Both the position numbers and the translations under genes were made by a program. Shown piece after piece: positions 7,411-15,825 of a stretch of DNA of 64,000 nucleotides. The notes beneath the pieces are model-generated. The model was not told where the DNA came from, did no database searches, and saw only the letters and a program-made list of their open reading frames with translations. The first letter of the stretch is position 1. Every line of letters starts with the position of its first letter. Source of the stretch: JBFMFR01 sp040752025. Its GTDB lineage: Bacteria; Chloroflexota; Anaerolineae; Anaerolineales; UBA4823. The stretch is from the NCBI GenBank assembly GCA_040752025.1, contig JBFMFR010000030.1, forward strand, positions 20,718 to 84,717. The letters run 5' to 3'.

Positions 7411-9189
7411 TCACAAATTCGTTAATCCGAGTTCTTCCAGTTTCTTCGGCTTCGGTACGCCGTTTTCGTCCCAGCCGCGCCCGCGGTAATACTCCTTGAG
7501 CATGGGCTCCAGTTGCACCACCCAGCCCTGGGAAGGGCCGTCAGTTGGGGCCTCTTCGAGCAGGCGCGGCGGCAGGGTATCGTCTTTCATCCTAAAGCCC
7601 TCGCGGATATTGTAAAGCCGTTCCAGGTTCCAGACGCGCTCCCCCACCCGGGTCATTTCCCCCGTGTCGTACTGGATGCCGGTCACCGCGCTCAACACGC
7701 GGGCGAAGTATTCGTCCGCCACGCCCATGTTGGTGAACTTGCACACCACCAGCGAGTCGATCGCTGCCGAGACATTCTGGTGCAAGATCACAAAGCTGGA
7801 TTTGCCCTGCACCTGGAAGCGGTCGATCAGCTTCGGCAGGCCGAGCACTTCCAGGCCGACCATGTTGCCGCGCATGTGGCACCCGCCACGGTTGGAGGTG
7901 GCGTAGAGCAGGCCCTGTCCCTGCATGCCGCGCGGGTCGTAAGCTGGCATCTCCATGCCTTTTGCGGACATGGAAAGCTCGGGGTGGCCGTATTTCGTTG
8001 CCAGGCGCAGGCTGCCGTCCGCCAGTTCGGCGCCGATGTCTCGCCGGGCTGCCATCGCCTCCAGGGTAGGGGCCAACAGGTCAGCCCGCCCGAAGCGCAG
8101 GTCTGAATCCAAGTAACCTCTTTCGCTCAGTTCCATGGCGCAGGCGATCGTCGACCCGGCCGAGATCGTGTCCAACCCCAGGTCATTGCAGATGGAATTG
8201 GCTTCGATGATCGCCGGCAGATCGTCGATCCCGCACTGCGCCCCAAATGCCCAGGTTGTTTCGAATTCAGGTCCTTCGCCTTCGACCTTTTCGGTCTTGC
8301 TGATGCGCGTGCAGCCAATCGGGCAGGCCCAGCACGAAGCGTTCTTGACCAGGTATTTCTCGGTCAACTCCTCGCCAGAGATGGCCTCCGCCCCCTCGAA
8401 CTGGGTCTGCTGGTGGTTGCGAGTGGCCAGCGCGCCGATGTTGTTCATGATGTTCATCAGCACCACGGTGCCGAATTCGGGCAGCGCCTGGCTGGTCAGC
8501 GGGCTGGCTGCCAGCAGTTTGCGGGTTTCGTAAAGCAAAAATTTGAAGCGCTCGGGGTCTTCGATTTGTGTGCGCTCTTTGCCTTCGACTACGATCGCCT
8601 TGAGATTCTTGCTGCCCATCACCGCTCCCGGCCCGCCGCGCGCCAGGGCGCGTTCACGGTCGTTCATGATAGCGGCGATGCGGCTCAGGTTTTCGCCCGC
8701 CGGGCCAACGCACAGCACATTGCGCTTGTTGTTATTCTGGCCCAGCTTCTCAGTGACCGCAAAGACGCCCAGGCCCCACAGCTCGCTGGCATCGTGGAAA
8801 GTGATGCTTTCGCTCTTGACCTCGATCCACACCGGCTTCTCGGATCTTCCCCGTACGATCATCACGTCGTAGCCAGCCTTTTTGAACTGCATCCCCCAGA
8901 AACCGCCCGAGTTGGCGTCGAGCACAGTTCCCGTCAGCGGGCTTTTGGTAGAGACCGAAAAGCGGTTGCTGGTCTGGTAGCCGGTAGCGGTCAGCGGGCC
9001 GTTGGTAAAGATCAACACGTTTTCAGGGCTGAGCGGATCGACCTCCGGCCCGGCCATATCCCACAGCAGGCGAGCGCCCAACCCGCGTCCCCCGATAAAC
9101 AGGCGCGCCATCTCCATATCCAATGGATAGGTTTTGTAGGCCTGGGTGGTCAGGTTTATATCCAGTATTTTTTCATTCCAACCGGTCAT
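7411..9189 (-). CDS. Tungsten-dependent aldehyde:ferredoxin oxidoreductase family protein
   Basis: The 592-residue length and the pattern fit the AOR family. The N-terminal domain has GGRGLGARLLWD and TNGPLTATG, and the pterin-binding core has LDANSGGFWG and RGGPGAVMGSKNLKA. The [4Fe-4S] ligands Cys286, Cys289 and Cys293 (CWACPIGC) are clear. A distal Cys in the SLVVCKFTN segment would complete the cluster. These enzymes oxidise aldehydes to acids and reduce ferredoxin in the cytoplasm of anaerobes. A good AGGAGAAAAG precedes the ATG. The gene lies between rhaA and a class II aldolase in an operon whose aldolases release L-lactaldehyde. No aldehyde dehydrogenase or lactaldehyde reductase is nearby, so lactaldehyde is the natural candidate substrate (inference). 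Confidence 0.9.
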   Translation of the reverse strand: MTGWNEKILDINLTTQAYKTYPLDMEMARLFIGGRGLGARLLWDMAGPEVDPLSPENVLIFTNGPLTATGYQTSNRFSVSTKSPLTGTVLDANSGGFWGMQFKKAGYDVMIVRGRSEKPVWIEVKSESITFHDASELWGLGVFAVTEKLGQNNNKRNVLCVGPAGENLSRIAAIMNDRERALARGGPGAVMGSKNLKAIVVEGKERTQIEDPERFKFLLYETRKLLAASPLTSQALPEFGTVVLMNIMNNIGALATRNHQQTQFEGAEAISGEELTEKYLVKNASCWACPIGCTRISKTEKVEGEGPEFETTWAFGAQCGIDDLPAIIEANSICNDLGLDTISAGSTIACAMELSERGYLDSDLRFGRADLLAPTLEAMAARRDIGAELADGSLRLATKYGHPELSMSAKGMEMPAYDPRGMQGQGLLYATSNRGGCHMRGNMVGLEVLGLPKLIDRFQVQGKSSFVILHQNVSAAIDSLVVCKFTNMGVADEYFARVLSAVTGIQYDTGEMTRVGERVWNLERLYNIREGFRMKDDTLPPRLLEEAPTDGPSQGWVVQLEPMLKEYYRGRGWDENGVPKPKKLEELGLTNL

Positions 9190-9273
9190 TCTTTTCTCCT
9201 GAAGTCAAACGCCAGGCATGGGCGGAGGAATCGCAACGCTGTCTTGCCCGGCTACAGGCGCTTCCAGGCCAGT

Positions 9274-10533
9274 TTACCGTTTCGCCAATTCTTTCTTCTC
9301 GTAATCCCTGATCACATCCATGAACGCCAGGCCGACCGGGACGCCTTTCTGCATACAATAATAATCCCAAACTGCGCCGGATGGCATGGCCTTTAGCTCT
9401 TCCAGCAAGGCCAGTCGTTGGCTGTAGTCGCCTTGGGCTTCCAGGGCTTTCAGCGTGTCGAACGGCTCCAGCAAGGCGTTGAGCAGCGCCCGCAGCGTGT
9501 TGCGCGTCCCAATCGTCCAGGCAGCCAGGCGGTTGATGCTGGCGTCGAAATAGTCCAGGCCAATGTGGACGCGCCCCAGCGCGCCCGCTCGCACGACCTC
9601 CTGGGCGATGGCCTGCAAATCATCGTTGAAGATAACCACGTGGTCACTGTCCCAGCGCACGCCGCGGCTGACGTGTAAGAGCAGCTCGTCGAGATAAAGC
9701 AAAAGAGAAGAAATCTTATCTGCGATGGTTTCGGTCGGATGGAAGTGACCCGAATCAAGCGTCAGCAGGATCTTGCGGCTGACGGCGTAGGCCGTATAAA
9801 ACTCCATCGAGCCGGTAACGTAACTTTCCGATCCAATGCCGAAGAGCTTCGGTTCCACCGCGTCCAGGTTGTGGGCCAGCTTCTCCGCCAGGATCGTATC
9901 CAGCGATTCGAGCAGCAACCTGCGGGGAGTAGTCCGGTCCGCCGGGGTGTCTTTGTACCCATCGGGGATCCAGATATTGGTTACGGCTGGCGTCCCCAGC
10001 TCCCGCCCAAACCAATCCCCGATCTTGCGGCAGGCGATGCAGTGCTCCACCCAGAACCGGCGGACAGCCGGGTCGCGATGCGAGAGCGTAAAACCGTCAT
10101 CCGCCAGCGGGTGCGAAAAACAGGTTGGGTTGAAATCGATCCCGTGGCCGTTTTCCCTGGCCCAATCCTTCCAGGCGGCGAAATGGCGCGGCTCGATGGC
10201 GTTGCGCGCCACTTTCGTATCCGCTTCCAGGTAGATGGCGTGCAGGTTGAGGCGGTGTGAGCCGGGCAGCAAGCTGTAGACCACATCCAGGTCCTGGCGC
10301 AGTTCGTTGGCGGTGCGCGCCTTGCCGGGATAGTTGCCCGTAGCGGCGATGCCGCCGGTCAACTCGCCGCCAGGGTTCTCGAAACCGCCCACATCATCGC
10401 CCTGCCAGCAGTGCAGCGAGACGGCGACTTTCTCGAGCCGCTTCAAGGCCGCCTCGGTATCCACGCCCAGGGCGGCATAGCGCTCTTTGGCCAGTTCATA
10501 GGCTTGTTTGATTTGGGTTTCAGAGAGAGGCAT
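9274..10533 (-). CDS. rhaA: L-rhamnose isomerase
   Basis: The 419-residue product has exactly the length of the Escherichia coli enzyme and shares its block structure: the SLHCWQGDDVGGFE start region, GIDFNPTCFSHP with metal-site residues, HIGLDYFDASINR, and the LLTLDSGHFHPTE segment with the metal-binding His and Asp residues. It converts L-rhamnose to L-rhamnulose with divalent metal in the cytoplasm. The ATG at 10533 has a GGAAGGA ribosome site. A 30-codon upstream extension is open only because a palindromic repeat (10552-10586) happens to be read through, so it is rejected. The gene follows rhaD and precedes the AOR gene. Confidence 0.93.
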   Translation of the reverse strand: MPLSETQIKQAYELAKERYAALGVDTEAALKRLEKVAVSLHCWQGDDVGGFENPGGELTGGIAATGNYPGKARTANELRQDLDVVYSLLPGSHRLNLHAIYLEADTKVARNAIEPRHFAAWKDWARENGHGIDFNPTCFSHPLADDGFTLSHRDPAVRRFWVEHCIACRKIGDWFGRELGTPAVTNIWIPDGYKDTPADRTTPRRLLLESLDTILAEKLAHNLDAVEPKLFGIGSESYVTGSMEFYTAYAVSRKILLTLDSGHFHPTETIADKISSLLLYLDELLLHVSRGVRWDSDHVVIFNDDLQAIAQEVVRAGALGRVHIGLDYFDASINRLAAWTIGTRNTLRALLNALLEPFDTLKALEAQGDYSQRLALLEELKAMPSGAVWDYYCMQKGVPVGLAFMDVIRDYEKKELAKR

Positions 10534-10551
10534 ATTGATTCCTTCCATTAT

Positions 10552-10586
10552 CCCCTCTCCCACAGGGAGAGGGTCAGGGTGAGGGG
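10552..10586. repeat. Short palindromic intergenic repeat (CCCCTCTCCC type)
   Basis: The arms CCCTCTCCC and GGGAGAGGG enclose an ACA loop, followed by TCAGGGTGAGGGG. Read on the minus strand it gives the familiar PHPDPLPVGEG peptide found as a false N-terminal extension in many annotated genomes. Similar degenerate copies lie at about 7363-7380 and 14886-14920 in the same operon, always between genes. It may act as a hairpin that tunes mRNA decay between rhaD and rhaA. Confidence 0.6.
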
Positions 10587-11408
10587 CTAGAAAATCTCCT
10601 GTTTGACATCGAACGCCGCGCAAATAGCGCGTATGTCATCCACGCTCAATCCTTCGCCAATCTCACCCACGCGCAGGTTGAGGTATTCATATTTAGCAGC
10701 AGTTTCGGCATACTCCACCCGGTCGGCAGCGCGCTTGACGGAAATGTCCGAGCGGGCCATCACGCCGTGCTTGGCCCAGATCACGATGCGGTGCTTGCGC
10801 AATGCGGCGATATTGCCGGCCATCAACTGGGCAGAACCGGGCACCGCGAAGGGGATAAAGCCGATGCCTTCCGGCAGGTTGATGATAGTTTCCGGCTGCC
10901 AGCGCAGCAGGTGGGTGTTGAGGTATCGGGCATCCTGATAGCGCGGGATGTGACTCAGGTAAGTCAGGTGCACCGGCTGGGCATGGATCACAGCATGGAA
11001 ATTCGTGCCTGTTGTCATGCTCTGATCGTAGTGCACCGCCAGATGAGAGTTGAACTCACTGGTCACACGCTCAAAACGGCGCTGGTAGGATGTGTACATT
11101 TGCGCCGTTTCACCCCCTTCGTCGATCACCAGGCAGGCCAGATGCGCCGCAGGCTCATCCTTCAACTCACGCAGACGCCGCCCGGAGCCGCTGACAATGA
11201 AGGTTGCCCCAGCCAATTCCGGGACAAGCTGTGGCAGGAGCATTTCACACTGCACCGGAAAATAATTGCGCACTTCGATCGGCCAACGCAGGCAGATCGA
11301 GATATTTCCGGCGGCGCCCTCGCTGGCTTCGATCTCAGCCAGATGCCGCCCCGCATCGCCGATCATATCCAGCAGAACAGGGAGTTCAGGATAGGGAGGG
11401 TTTAGCAT
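10587..11408 (-). CDS. rhaD: L-rhamnulose-1-phosphate aldolase
   Basis: The 273-residue class II aldolase matches RhaD in length (274 in Escherichia coli). It shows EGAAGNISICL (phosphate and backbone contacts), the SEFNSHLAVH block with Glu118 as candidate acid, zinc-site histidines in HAVIHAQPVH, and the late IVIWAKHGVMAR block that holds the third zinc ligand. It cleaves L-rhamnulose-1-phosphate to DHAP and L-lactaldehyde. Its ATG at 11408 is one base after the rhaB stop, so translation is likely coupled. With rhaB and rhaA it forms the complete rhamnose route. Confidence 0.93.
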   Translation of the reverse strand: MLNPPYPELPVLLDMIGDAGRHLAEIEASEGAAGNISICLRWPIEVRNYFPVQCEMLLPQLVPELAGATFIVSGSGRRLRELKDEPAAHLACLVIDEGGETAQMYTSYQRRFERVTSEFNSHLAVHYDQSMTTGTNFHAVIHAQPVHLTYLSHIPRYQDARYLNTHLLRWQPETIINLPEGIGFIPFAVPGSAQLMAGNIAALRKHRIVIWAKHGVMARSDISVKRAADRVEYAETAAKYEYLNLRVGEIGEGLSVDDIRAICAAFDVKQEIF

Positions 11409-11409
11409 G

Positions 11410-12885
11410 TTATTCTTTCATCTCCAGTAATTTGAGTAACTTTGCATAGGCCTCATCCCAACCATCGCCATCGCCAGGATGATATTCTTCTACATCGAAC
11501 GAATTCCGCACCACCGCACGCGCCTCCGCCAGCGAGCCCAGGTGGCCCAGGCCAATGGCTTGCATGAGCACATTACCGATCGCGGTGGCCTCCACCGGCC
11601 CGGTCACGACTGTCCGGCCAGTGCAATCGGCGGTGAACTGGTTCAGCAGGCGATTCTTCGTCCCCCCACCAATGATGTGGATGGGATCGAGGCGTCTGCC
11701 GCTCAACGCCTCGGCATGTTCGAGCGTCAGCCGGTATTTCAGCGCCAGGCTTTCCAGCGCCACCCGGACGATTTCACCCTTGGTTTGCGGCACGGTTTGG
11801 CCGCTCTCAGCACAAAACATGCGGATCTTTTCGGGCATGTCGCCGGGATGGAAAAACCGTTCGGCGTCCGGGTCGATCACGGCCAGGAAGGGCTGCGCTC
11901 CGGCAGCCAGGCGCGTGATTTCGTCGTAGCTCAGTTCCTCGCCACGCGCCCGCCAGGTACGGCGGCATTCCTGCACCGGCCACAGCCCCATGATGTTTTT
12001 GGACAATCTCCACGTGCCATCCACGCCGCCTTCGTTGGTAAAGTTGTAAGCCAGAGCCTTTTCATCCAGGGCGGGTTGGCGGACTTCGGCGCCCATAATA
12101 GACCACGTCCCGGAACTGATCCAGGCGAAATCCTGGTTCTGCGCCGGGACGGCCGCGACCGCTGACCCCGTATCGTGGCAGGCCGGCAAAACGACCTGGA
12201 TCGTCCCTGCGCGGGTCTCATCCGCCACATCGGGGAGCAGCATCCCGAGGATAGTCCCCGGTTGGGAGACAGGGCCAAACAGCCGGGATGGGATGCCCAG
12301 GCTTTCGAGCATTTCCTTCGCCCAGTCACAGGTCACGGGGTTGTAGCATTGCGTCGTCGTAGCATTGGTAAATTCGTTGGCGATTTTCCCGCTCAGCCAG
12401 TAGTTGAACAGATCGGGGATCGTGACAAAGGTTTCTGCCACATCGAACAACGGCGATTTCACTCGCGCCATCGAGAATAACTGGTAGAGCGTGTTCAATT
12501 GTATGAACTGGATACCGGTTTGGGCGAAAACCTCGGCGCGTGGAACCTTTCGAAAGACCTCCTCCACCATGCCGTTGGTGCGGGCGTCGCGGTAGTGGAA
12601 GGGGTTGCTGAGCAGCGCGCCGTTTTTATCTAACAGGGCATAGTCCACGCCCCAGGTGTCGAGCCCGATGCTGACGGGCTTTGCCCCGCTCTGGATCGCT
12701 GCAGCGATCCCGGCTTTGATCTCGCTCCACAAACGCAGCACGTCCCAGTGCAATCCATCCAGCAGTCGCACCGGGCCATTGGGGAAGCGATGGACTTCGT
12801 TGAGAGCCAGCTTGTCGCCCTCCAGCGTGGCGACGATGGCGCGCCCGCTTTCGGCTCCCAAATCGAGGGCAAGGTAACCAGTCAT
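11410..12885 (-). CDS. rhaB: Rhamnulokinase (FGGY family)
   Basis: The 491-residue sugar kinase starts with the FGGY/ASKHA phosphate-1 motif YLALDLGAESGRAIVATL. It continues with SIGLDTWGVDYALLD, the HYRDARTNGM substrate segment, WISSGTWSIMG (phosphate-2), and HIIGGGTKNRLLNQFTAD (adenosine motif). RhaB phosphorylates L-rhamnulose at O1 with ATP. FucK is the alternative, but the TWGVDY and HYRD patterns and the rhaD neighbour favour RhaB. It may serve both ketoses here, because no second kinase is present beside fucI. The start at 12885 is supported by AAGGAATCTT and by the conserved N-terminus. The open frame continues 70 codons upstream into fucI without coding character. Confidence 0.92.
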   Translation of the reverse strand: MTGYLALDLGAESGRAIVATLEGDKLALNEVHRFPNGPVRLLDGLHWDVLRLWSEIKAGIAAAIQSGAKPVSIGLDTWGVDYALLDKNGALLSNPFHYRDARTNGMVEEVFRKVPRAEVFAQTGIQFIQLNTLYQLFSMARVKSPLFDVAETFVTIPDLFNYWLSGKIANEFTNATTTQCYNPVTCDWAKEMLESLGIPSRLFGPVSQPGTILGMLLPDVADETRAGTIQVVLPACHDTGSAVAAVPAQNQDFAWISSGTWSIMGAEVRQPALDEKALAYNFTNEGGVDGTWRLSKNIMGLWPVQECRRTWRARGEELSYDEITRLAAGAQPFLAVIDPDAERFFHPGDMPEKIRMFCAESGQTVPQTKGEIVRVALESLALKYRLTLEHAEALSGRRLDPIHIIGGGTKNRLLNQFTADCTGRTVVTGPVEATAIGNVLMQAIGLGHLGSLAEARAVVRNSFDVEEYHPGDGDGWDEAYAKLLKLLEMKE

Positions 12886-12916
12886 AAGATTCCTTTGAAC
12901 GTCTTCTCTCCTGGAT

Positions 12917-14695
12917 TCAGCCGTAGATCGGGCCAAAATTTGCGCAAGCGCGAAAATCTGCTCCCTGTGGATCCAACGCCCCGAACATGCCCCAGGCGCT
13001 CGGGCGGAACAGGCTCTCCTCAGGCAGGTTATGCATCGCAACCGGGATGCGCAGGATCGAGGCCAATGAAACCAGGTCTGCACCAATGTGTCCATAGCTG
13101 AGCGCGCCGTGGTTGGCGCCCCAATTGGCCATCACCGCATACACATCGCCGAAGGGGCCGCTGCCCGTCAGGCGTGGCACGAACCAGTGGGTCGGCCAGG
13201 TGGGATTGGTGCGTTCATTCAGGGCCTCGTGGACTTCAGCCGGCAGGTCGATCGTCCAGCCTTCGGCGATCTGGAGCACAGGGCCCAACCCTTTGACCAG
13301 GTTCAGGCGGCTCATCGTGAAGGGCATTCCGCCTTTGGTCAGGAAACCGGATGAGAAGCCGCCGCCGCGGAAGTATTCTTCGATAGCCGGGTGCCACTGA
13401 GTGACTTCCAGGCACCGGTTGACTTCAGCCTGGCTGATTTCCCAGAAAGGCTTCATGGCTGGCTGGCCGTCTTTCTCCTGCTGGCCAGTGGCGTCCAGCG
13501 TGGCTGCCCCGGAATTGATCAGGTGGATGAAGCCATCTTTGGCCAGACCAGTGGGCGTATATCCTGTCACGCGCCGGACTGCTTCCGGCGACCAGTAGGT
13601 GCGCACGTCGGCAAAGATCTGGGCGGTATTGGTCAGCAGGTGGCCGAAGAGCATCACGGTTCCGTTCAGGCTGTCGTTCTCCGTAGCAAAGGTGTAAGCT
13701 TCGCGCCGGCCATTCCAATCGAACGACGAATTCAGGATGGCTTCCATGAAATCGCCGTTGGGTTTATGGTCCGTCCACTGGCGCTGGCCCTGGAAACCAC
13801 CCAGGATGGCGTTGTTGCCGAGGGCTTCTTCTCCATAACCAAGTTCCGCCAGGCGCGGGTTGCCAACCAGGATGTCTCGGGCAATCATGGTCATCTTGAC
13901 CACAAATTCCCAGTCCTCGTCTTTCTGCGCCCGGGTCTTCTGGCGCTCAACCGGGTTGTAATCGCGCCCTTCACGGCAGTTGGCTCTCACCCAGGCAATA
14001 GCTTTTTCGAATTCAACCGGGTCATACACCTGGCGTTCGATACGCCGCGAAAATTCGCTCATATCGCAGGTCATCACCTTCATCCCAAGGTAGCTTTCGA
14101 AAAAGTCGTGGTCGACAATCGACCCGGCGATCCCCATCGACACGTTGCCGAAGGACAGGTAGGTCTTGCCACGCAGCATGGCCGCCGCCAGCCCGGCGCG
14201 GGCAAAACGCAGCAATTTTTCCTGGACGTCCGCAGGGATGCTGCTATCGGTGGAATCCTGCACGTCGCGGCCGTAAATACTGAAAGCCGGCAGGCCCTTC
14301 TGGTTGTGGCCTGCCAGGACGGCCGCCAGGTACACCGCGCCGGGGCGCTCGGTGCCGTTGAAACCCCACACCGCTTTCGGCATCAGCGGATCCATATCCA
14401 TGGTTTCAGAACCATAGCACCAGCAGGACGTGACGGTGATCGTCAGCCCGACCCCTTCGCGGGCAAACTTCTCGGCGCAGTGCGCAGACTCGGCCAATCC
14501 CCCAATGCAGGTGTCGGCAAGCACGCACTGCACCAGGCTGCCGTCCGGGTAGCGCAGGTTAGCGCTGAGGAACTCCGCAGTTCGTTGGGCCATGCCCATT
14601 GTCTGCGCTTCGAGCGATTCGCGCACGCCCATCCGGCGGCCATCGATAGCCGGCCGCAGGCCAATTTTGGGATACGTTTTCGTTAGGCTGTCCAT
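12917..14695 (-). CDS. fucI: L-fucose isomerase
   Basis: The 592-residue product has the size of FucI (591 in Escherichia coli) and its segments: the IGLRPAIDGRRMGVRESLE start, TVTSCWCYGSETMDMDP, the GFNGTERPGAVYLAAVLAGH loop, and the C-terminal block with GSGPFGDVYAVMANWGANHG. It isomerises L-fucose to L-fuculose and also acts on D-arabinose in some species, with a divalent metal. AAGGAATGATCA precedes the ATG. It is the first intact gene of the deoxy-sugar operon, downstream of the broken rhaM. Its product needs a kinase and an aldolase, which the rhaB and FucA-like genes can supply. Confidence 0.93.
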   Translation of the reverse strand: MDSLTKTYPKIGLRPAIDGRRMGVRESLEAQTMGMAQRTAEFLSANLRYPDGSLVQCVLADTCIGGLAESAHCAEKFAREGVGLTITVTSCWCYGSETMDMDPLMPKAVWGFNGTERPGAVYLAAVLAGHNQKGLPAFSIYGRDVQDSTDSSIPADVQEKLLRFARAGLAAAMLRGKTYLSFGNVSMGIAGSIVDHDFFESYLGMKVMTCDMSEFSRRIERQVYDPVEFEKAIAWVRANCREGRDYNPVERQKTRAQKDEDWEFVVKMTMIARDILVGNPRLAELGYGEEALGNNAILGGFQGQRQWTDHKPNGDFMEAILNSSFDWNGRREAYTFATENDSLNGTVMLFGHLLTNTAQIFADVRTYWSPEAVRRVTGYTPTGLAKDGFIHLINSGAATLDATGQQEKDGQPAMKPFWEISQAEVNRCLEVTQWHPAIEEYFRGGGFSSGFLTKGGMPFTMSRLNLVKGLGPVLQIAEGWTIDLPAEVHEALNERTNPTWPTHWFVPRLTGSGPFGDVYAVMANWGANHGALSYGHIGADLVSLASILRIPVAMHNLPEESLFRPSAWGMFGALDPQGADFRACANFGPIYG

Positions 14696-14727
14696 TGATC
14701 ATTCCTTTTTGCACGCTTTGGGTGCAA

Positions 14728-14858
14728 TTAATCCAGGTGGAAATATTCTTCCAGCTCGACGAAGGTTTCGTCAGGGCGAGCGTTGGCATCCATTGTTGTT
14801 CTTGATATTCTTTGAGACGATCTTGCCTGACTTTGAATTGAAAGCCTACGCGTTTCAT
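14728..14858 (-). pseudogene. rhaM: L-rhamnose mutarotase with internal deletion and frameshift
   Basis: The first 18-20 codons from the ATG at 14858 (good AGGAG upstream) read MKRVGFQFKVRQDRLKEY, the exact N-terminal pattern of L-rhamnose mutarotase. In another frame the last 21 codons read MDANARPDETF, then VELEEYFHLD and stop, the typical RhaM C-terminus. RhaM is normally about 104-112 residues. Only about 41 codons remain, so roughly 65-70 central codons, including catalytic ones, are gone and the frame is shifted at the junction. The initiating frame runs on a few dozen codons past the junction with no coding character. It stood first in the operon, where rhaM is often found. Anomerisation would now rely on spontaneous mutarotation or another enzyme. 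Confidence 0.85.
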
Positions 14859-15085
14859 CGCGCTCTCCTTGAGAGGTGCTCTGCCCCCGCGGCTTCTCTT
14901 CCAACAGGGAGAGGAGCCAAGAGGAATATAACGAGCTGCCGACTGAAATCATCGATGTTACCCACGTATATTATAAGCGAGTTGACTGACTGGATCTGCT
15001 GCATCGTCTCCGCCATAGGCACCCAAAATAATGTCACTTGCGATCAGCAAAACGAACAGCGAACGTTATTTCATTCCTATTGTGT

Positions 15086-15165
15086 TTTGTCGAATATTGT
15101 TGAAATCGTCAATTTCATCATATATTTTTTGTTGATTTCTGTCAACAGGTGTTGTTTTCGACAAA
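15086..15165 (-). promoter_or_regulatory. Promoter and operator region of the deoxy-sugar operon
   Basis: On the minus strand a perfect TTGACA (15145-15140) and TATGAT (15122-15117) are separated by 17 bp. Three nested inverted repeats cover the promoter: TGTTGA-N6-TCAACA at 15130-15147 over the -35 box, TTGA-N5-TCAA at 15100-15112 over the predicted start, and an outer pair TTTGTCGAA (15086-15094) / TTCGACAAA (15157-15165). This is the look of a repressor-controlled sugar promoter, for instance a DeoR- or LacI-type regulator, and no such gene is in the window. The leader to the rhaM start is about 250 nt. The flanking stretch 15166-15299 holds nothing I can identify. Confidence 0.75.
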
Positions 15166-15299
15166 TGCTGGCGACCCGCTTTCCACAACCATCGCGCAAA
15201 CAACCACCCGTTTCCTGCTTTTCCCCCAGGATGGAGAAAAAACTTGCTCGAAGTATCAGGGGATCAAGATATCAATGTGTTGAAAGGGAGATCAGGCGA

Positions 15300-15683
15300 T
15301 CACCCGCCCGTCGGCTTCAACCTGCCGGGCAAAAAGCGCGCCGACAGCTCGCGAAGCTGCTGGTAACCGATCGGCTTGAGCAGCACCAGGTTCGCCATGC
15401 CTGCCACCATTTCCGCCGTACGGTCGTCCGCCGTAGCCACGATCACGCGCGTATGGGTCAGGCGCGCGTCTGCGCGGATGTGCTTGAGCACCTCCAGGCC
15501 CTTGACGCGCGGGATATGCAGATCCAGCACCACCATGTGTGGCAGCGTATCCGACAGGCGCTCGAGGGCCGTTTGCCCGTCGTAGATCACCTCGGTCTGG
15601 TAACCAGCGTCCGACAGCGCCTCGGAAAATGCCAGGGCCAGGTTCTTATCATCTTCAACAATCAGCGCCAGTGATTTTTCCAT
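15300..15683 (-). CDS. Single-domain response regulator (REC only)
   Basis: The 127-residue protein is a lone receiver domain: acidic pair Asp11-Asp12 (IVEDDKNL), phospho-acceptor Asp54 (MVVLDLHIPR), a Thr in IVATADD, and Lys103 in VLLKPIG. There is no DNA-binding or enzymatic output domain, so it acts by phosphotransfer or protein binding, like CheY or Spo0F. The start at 15683 is set by the domain edge. Longer in-frame starts lie in the promoter region. It is transcribed divergently from the diterpene gene run, which contains a histidine kinase without its own regulator, so the two may be partners (inference). Confidence 0.88.
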   Translation of the reverse strand: MEKSLALIVEDDKNLALAFSEALSDAGYQTEVIYDGQTALERLSDTLPHMVVLDLHIPRVKGLEVLKHIRADARLTHTRVIVATADDRTAEMVAGMANLVLLKPIGYQQLRELSARFLPGRLKPTGG

Positions 15684-15735
15684 GAGCTTCGATCCCGTTT
15701 TTTTCTTATATGAAATTTCGGTCAGGTCCGGTCTA

Positions 15736-15769
15736 ATTATAGTCGAGAATCGTAAACGGATGATACAAT
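15736..15769. promoter_or_regulatory. Divergent promoter boxes between response regulator and diterpene operon
   Basis: A TATAAT on the minus strand (15741-15736) faces the response-regulator gene. A TACAAT on the plus strand (15764-15769) faces the MFS_2 gene at 15826. Neither has a convincing -35 hexamer. The two boxes are back to back in a 142-bp intergenic gap, so regulation from a shared operator is possible. Confidence 0.45.
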
Positions 15770-15825
15770 AATGTTTCAATCTATCCACTCATTCGACGGC
15801 AGTTATCAATCCTTACCAACGTTCG

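Noticed and set aside
8413..9396. Open frame of 327 codons opposite the AOR gene
   Set aside because: Antisense to an AOR with intact cluster ligands, and no motif in the product.
10534..10623. N-terminal extension of rhaA
   Set aside because: It is read through a palindromic intergenic repeat and yields the known artefact peptide PHPDPLPVGEG. The true start has a ribosome site and gives the exact family length.
12886..13095. N-terminal extension of rhaB
   Set aside because: The extension overlaps fucI and has no kinase pattern. The conserved start with a ribosome site is at 12885.
13391..14686. Open frame of 431 codons on the plus strand opposite fucI
   Set aside because: fucI is clear on the other strand. 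The antisense product shows no family pattern and has no ribosome site.
14855..15037. 60-codon frame in the operon leader as a leader peptide
   Set aside because: No ribosome site and no codon pattern. The leader is better explained as untranslated.
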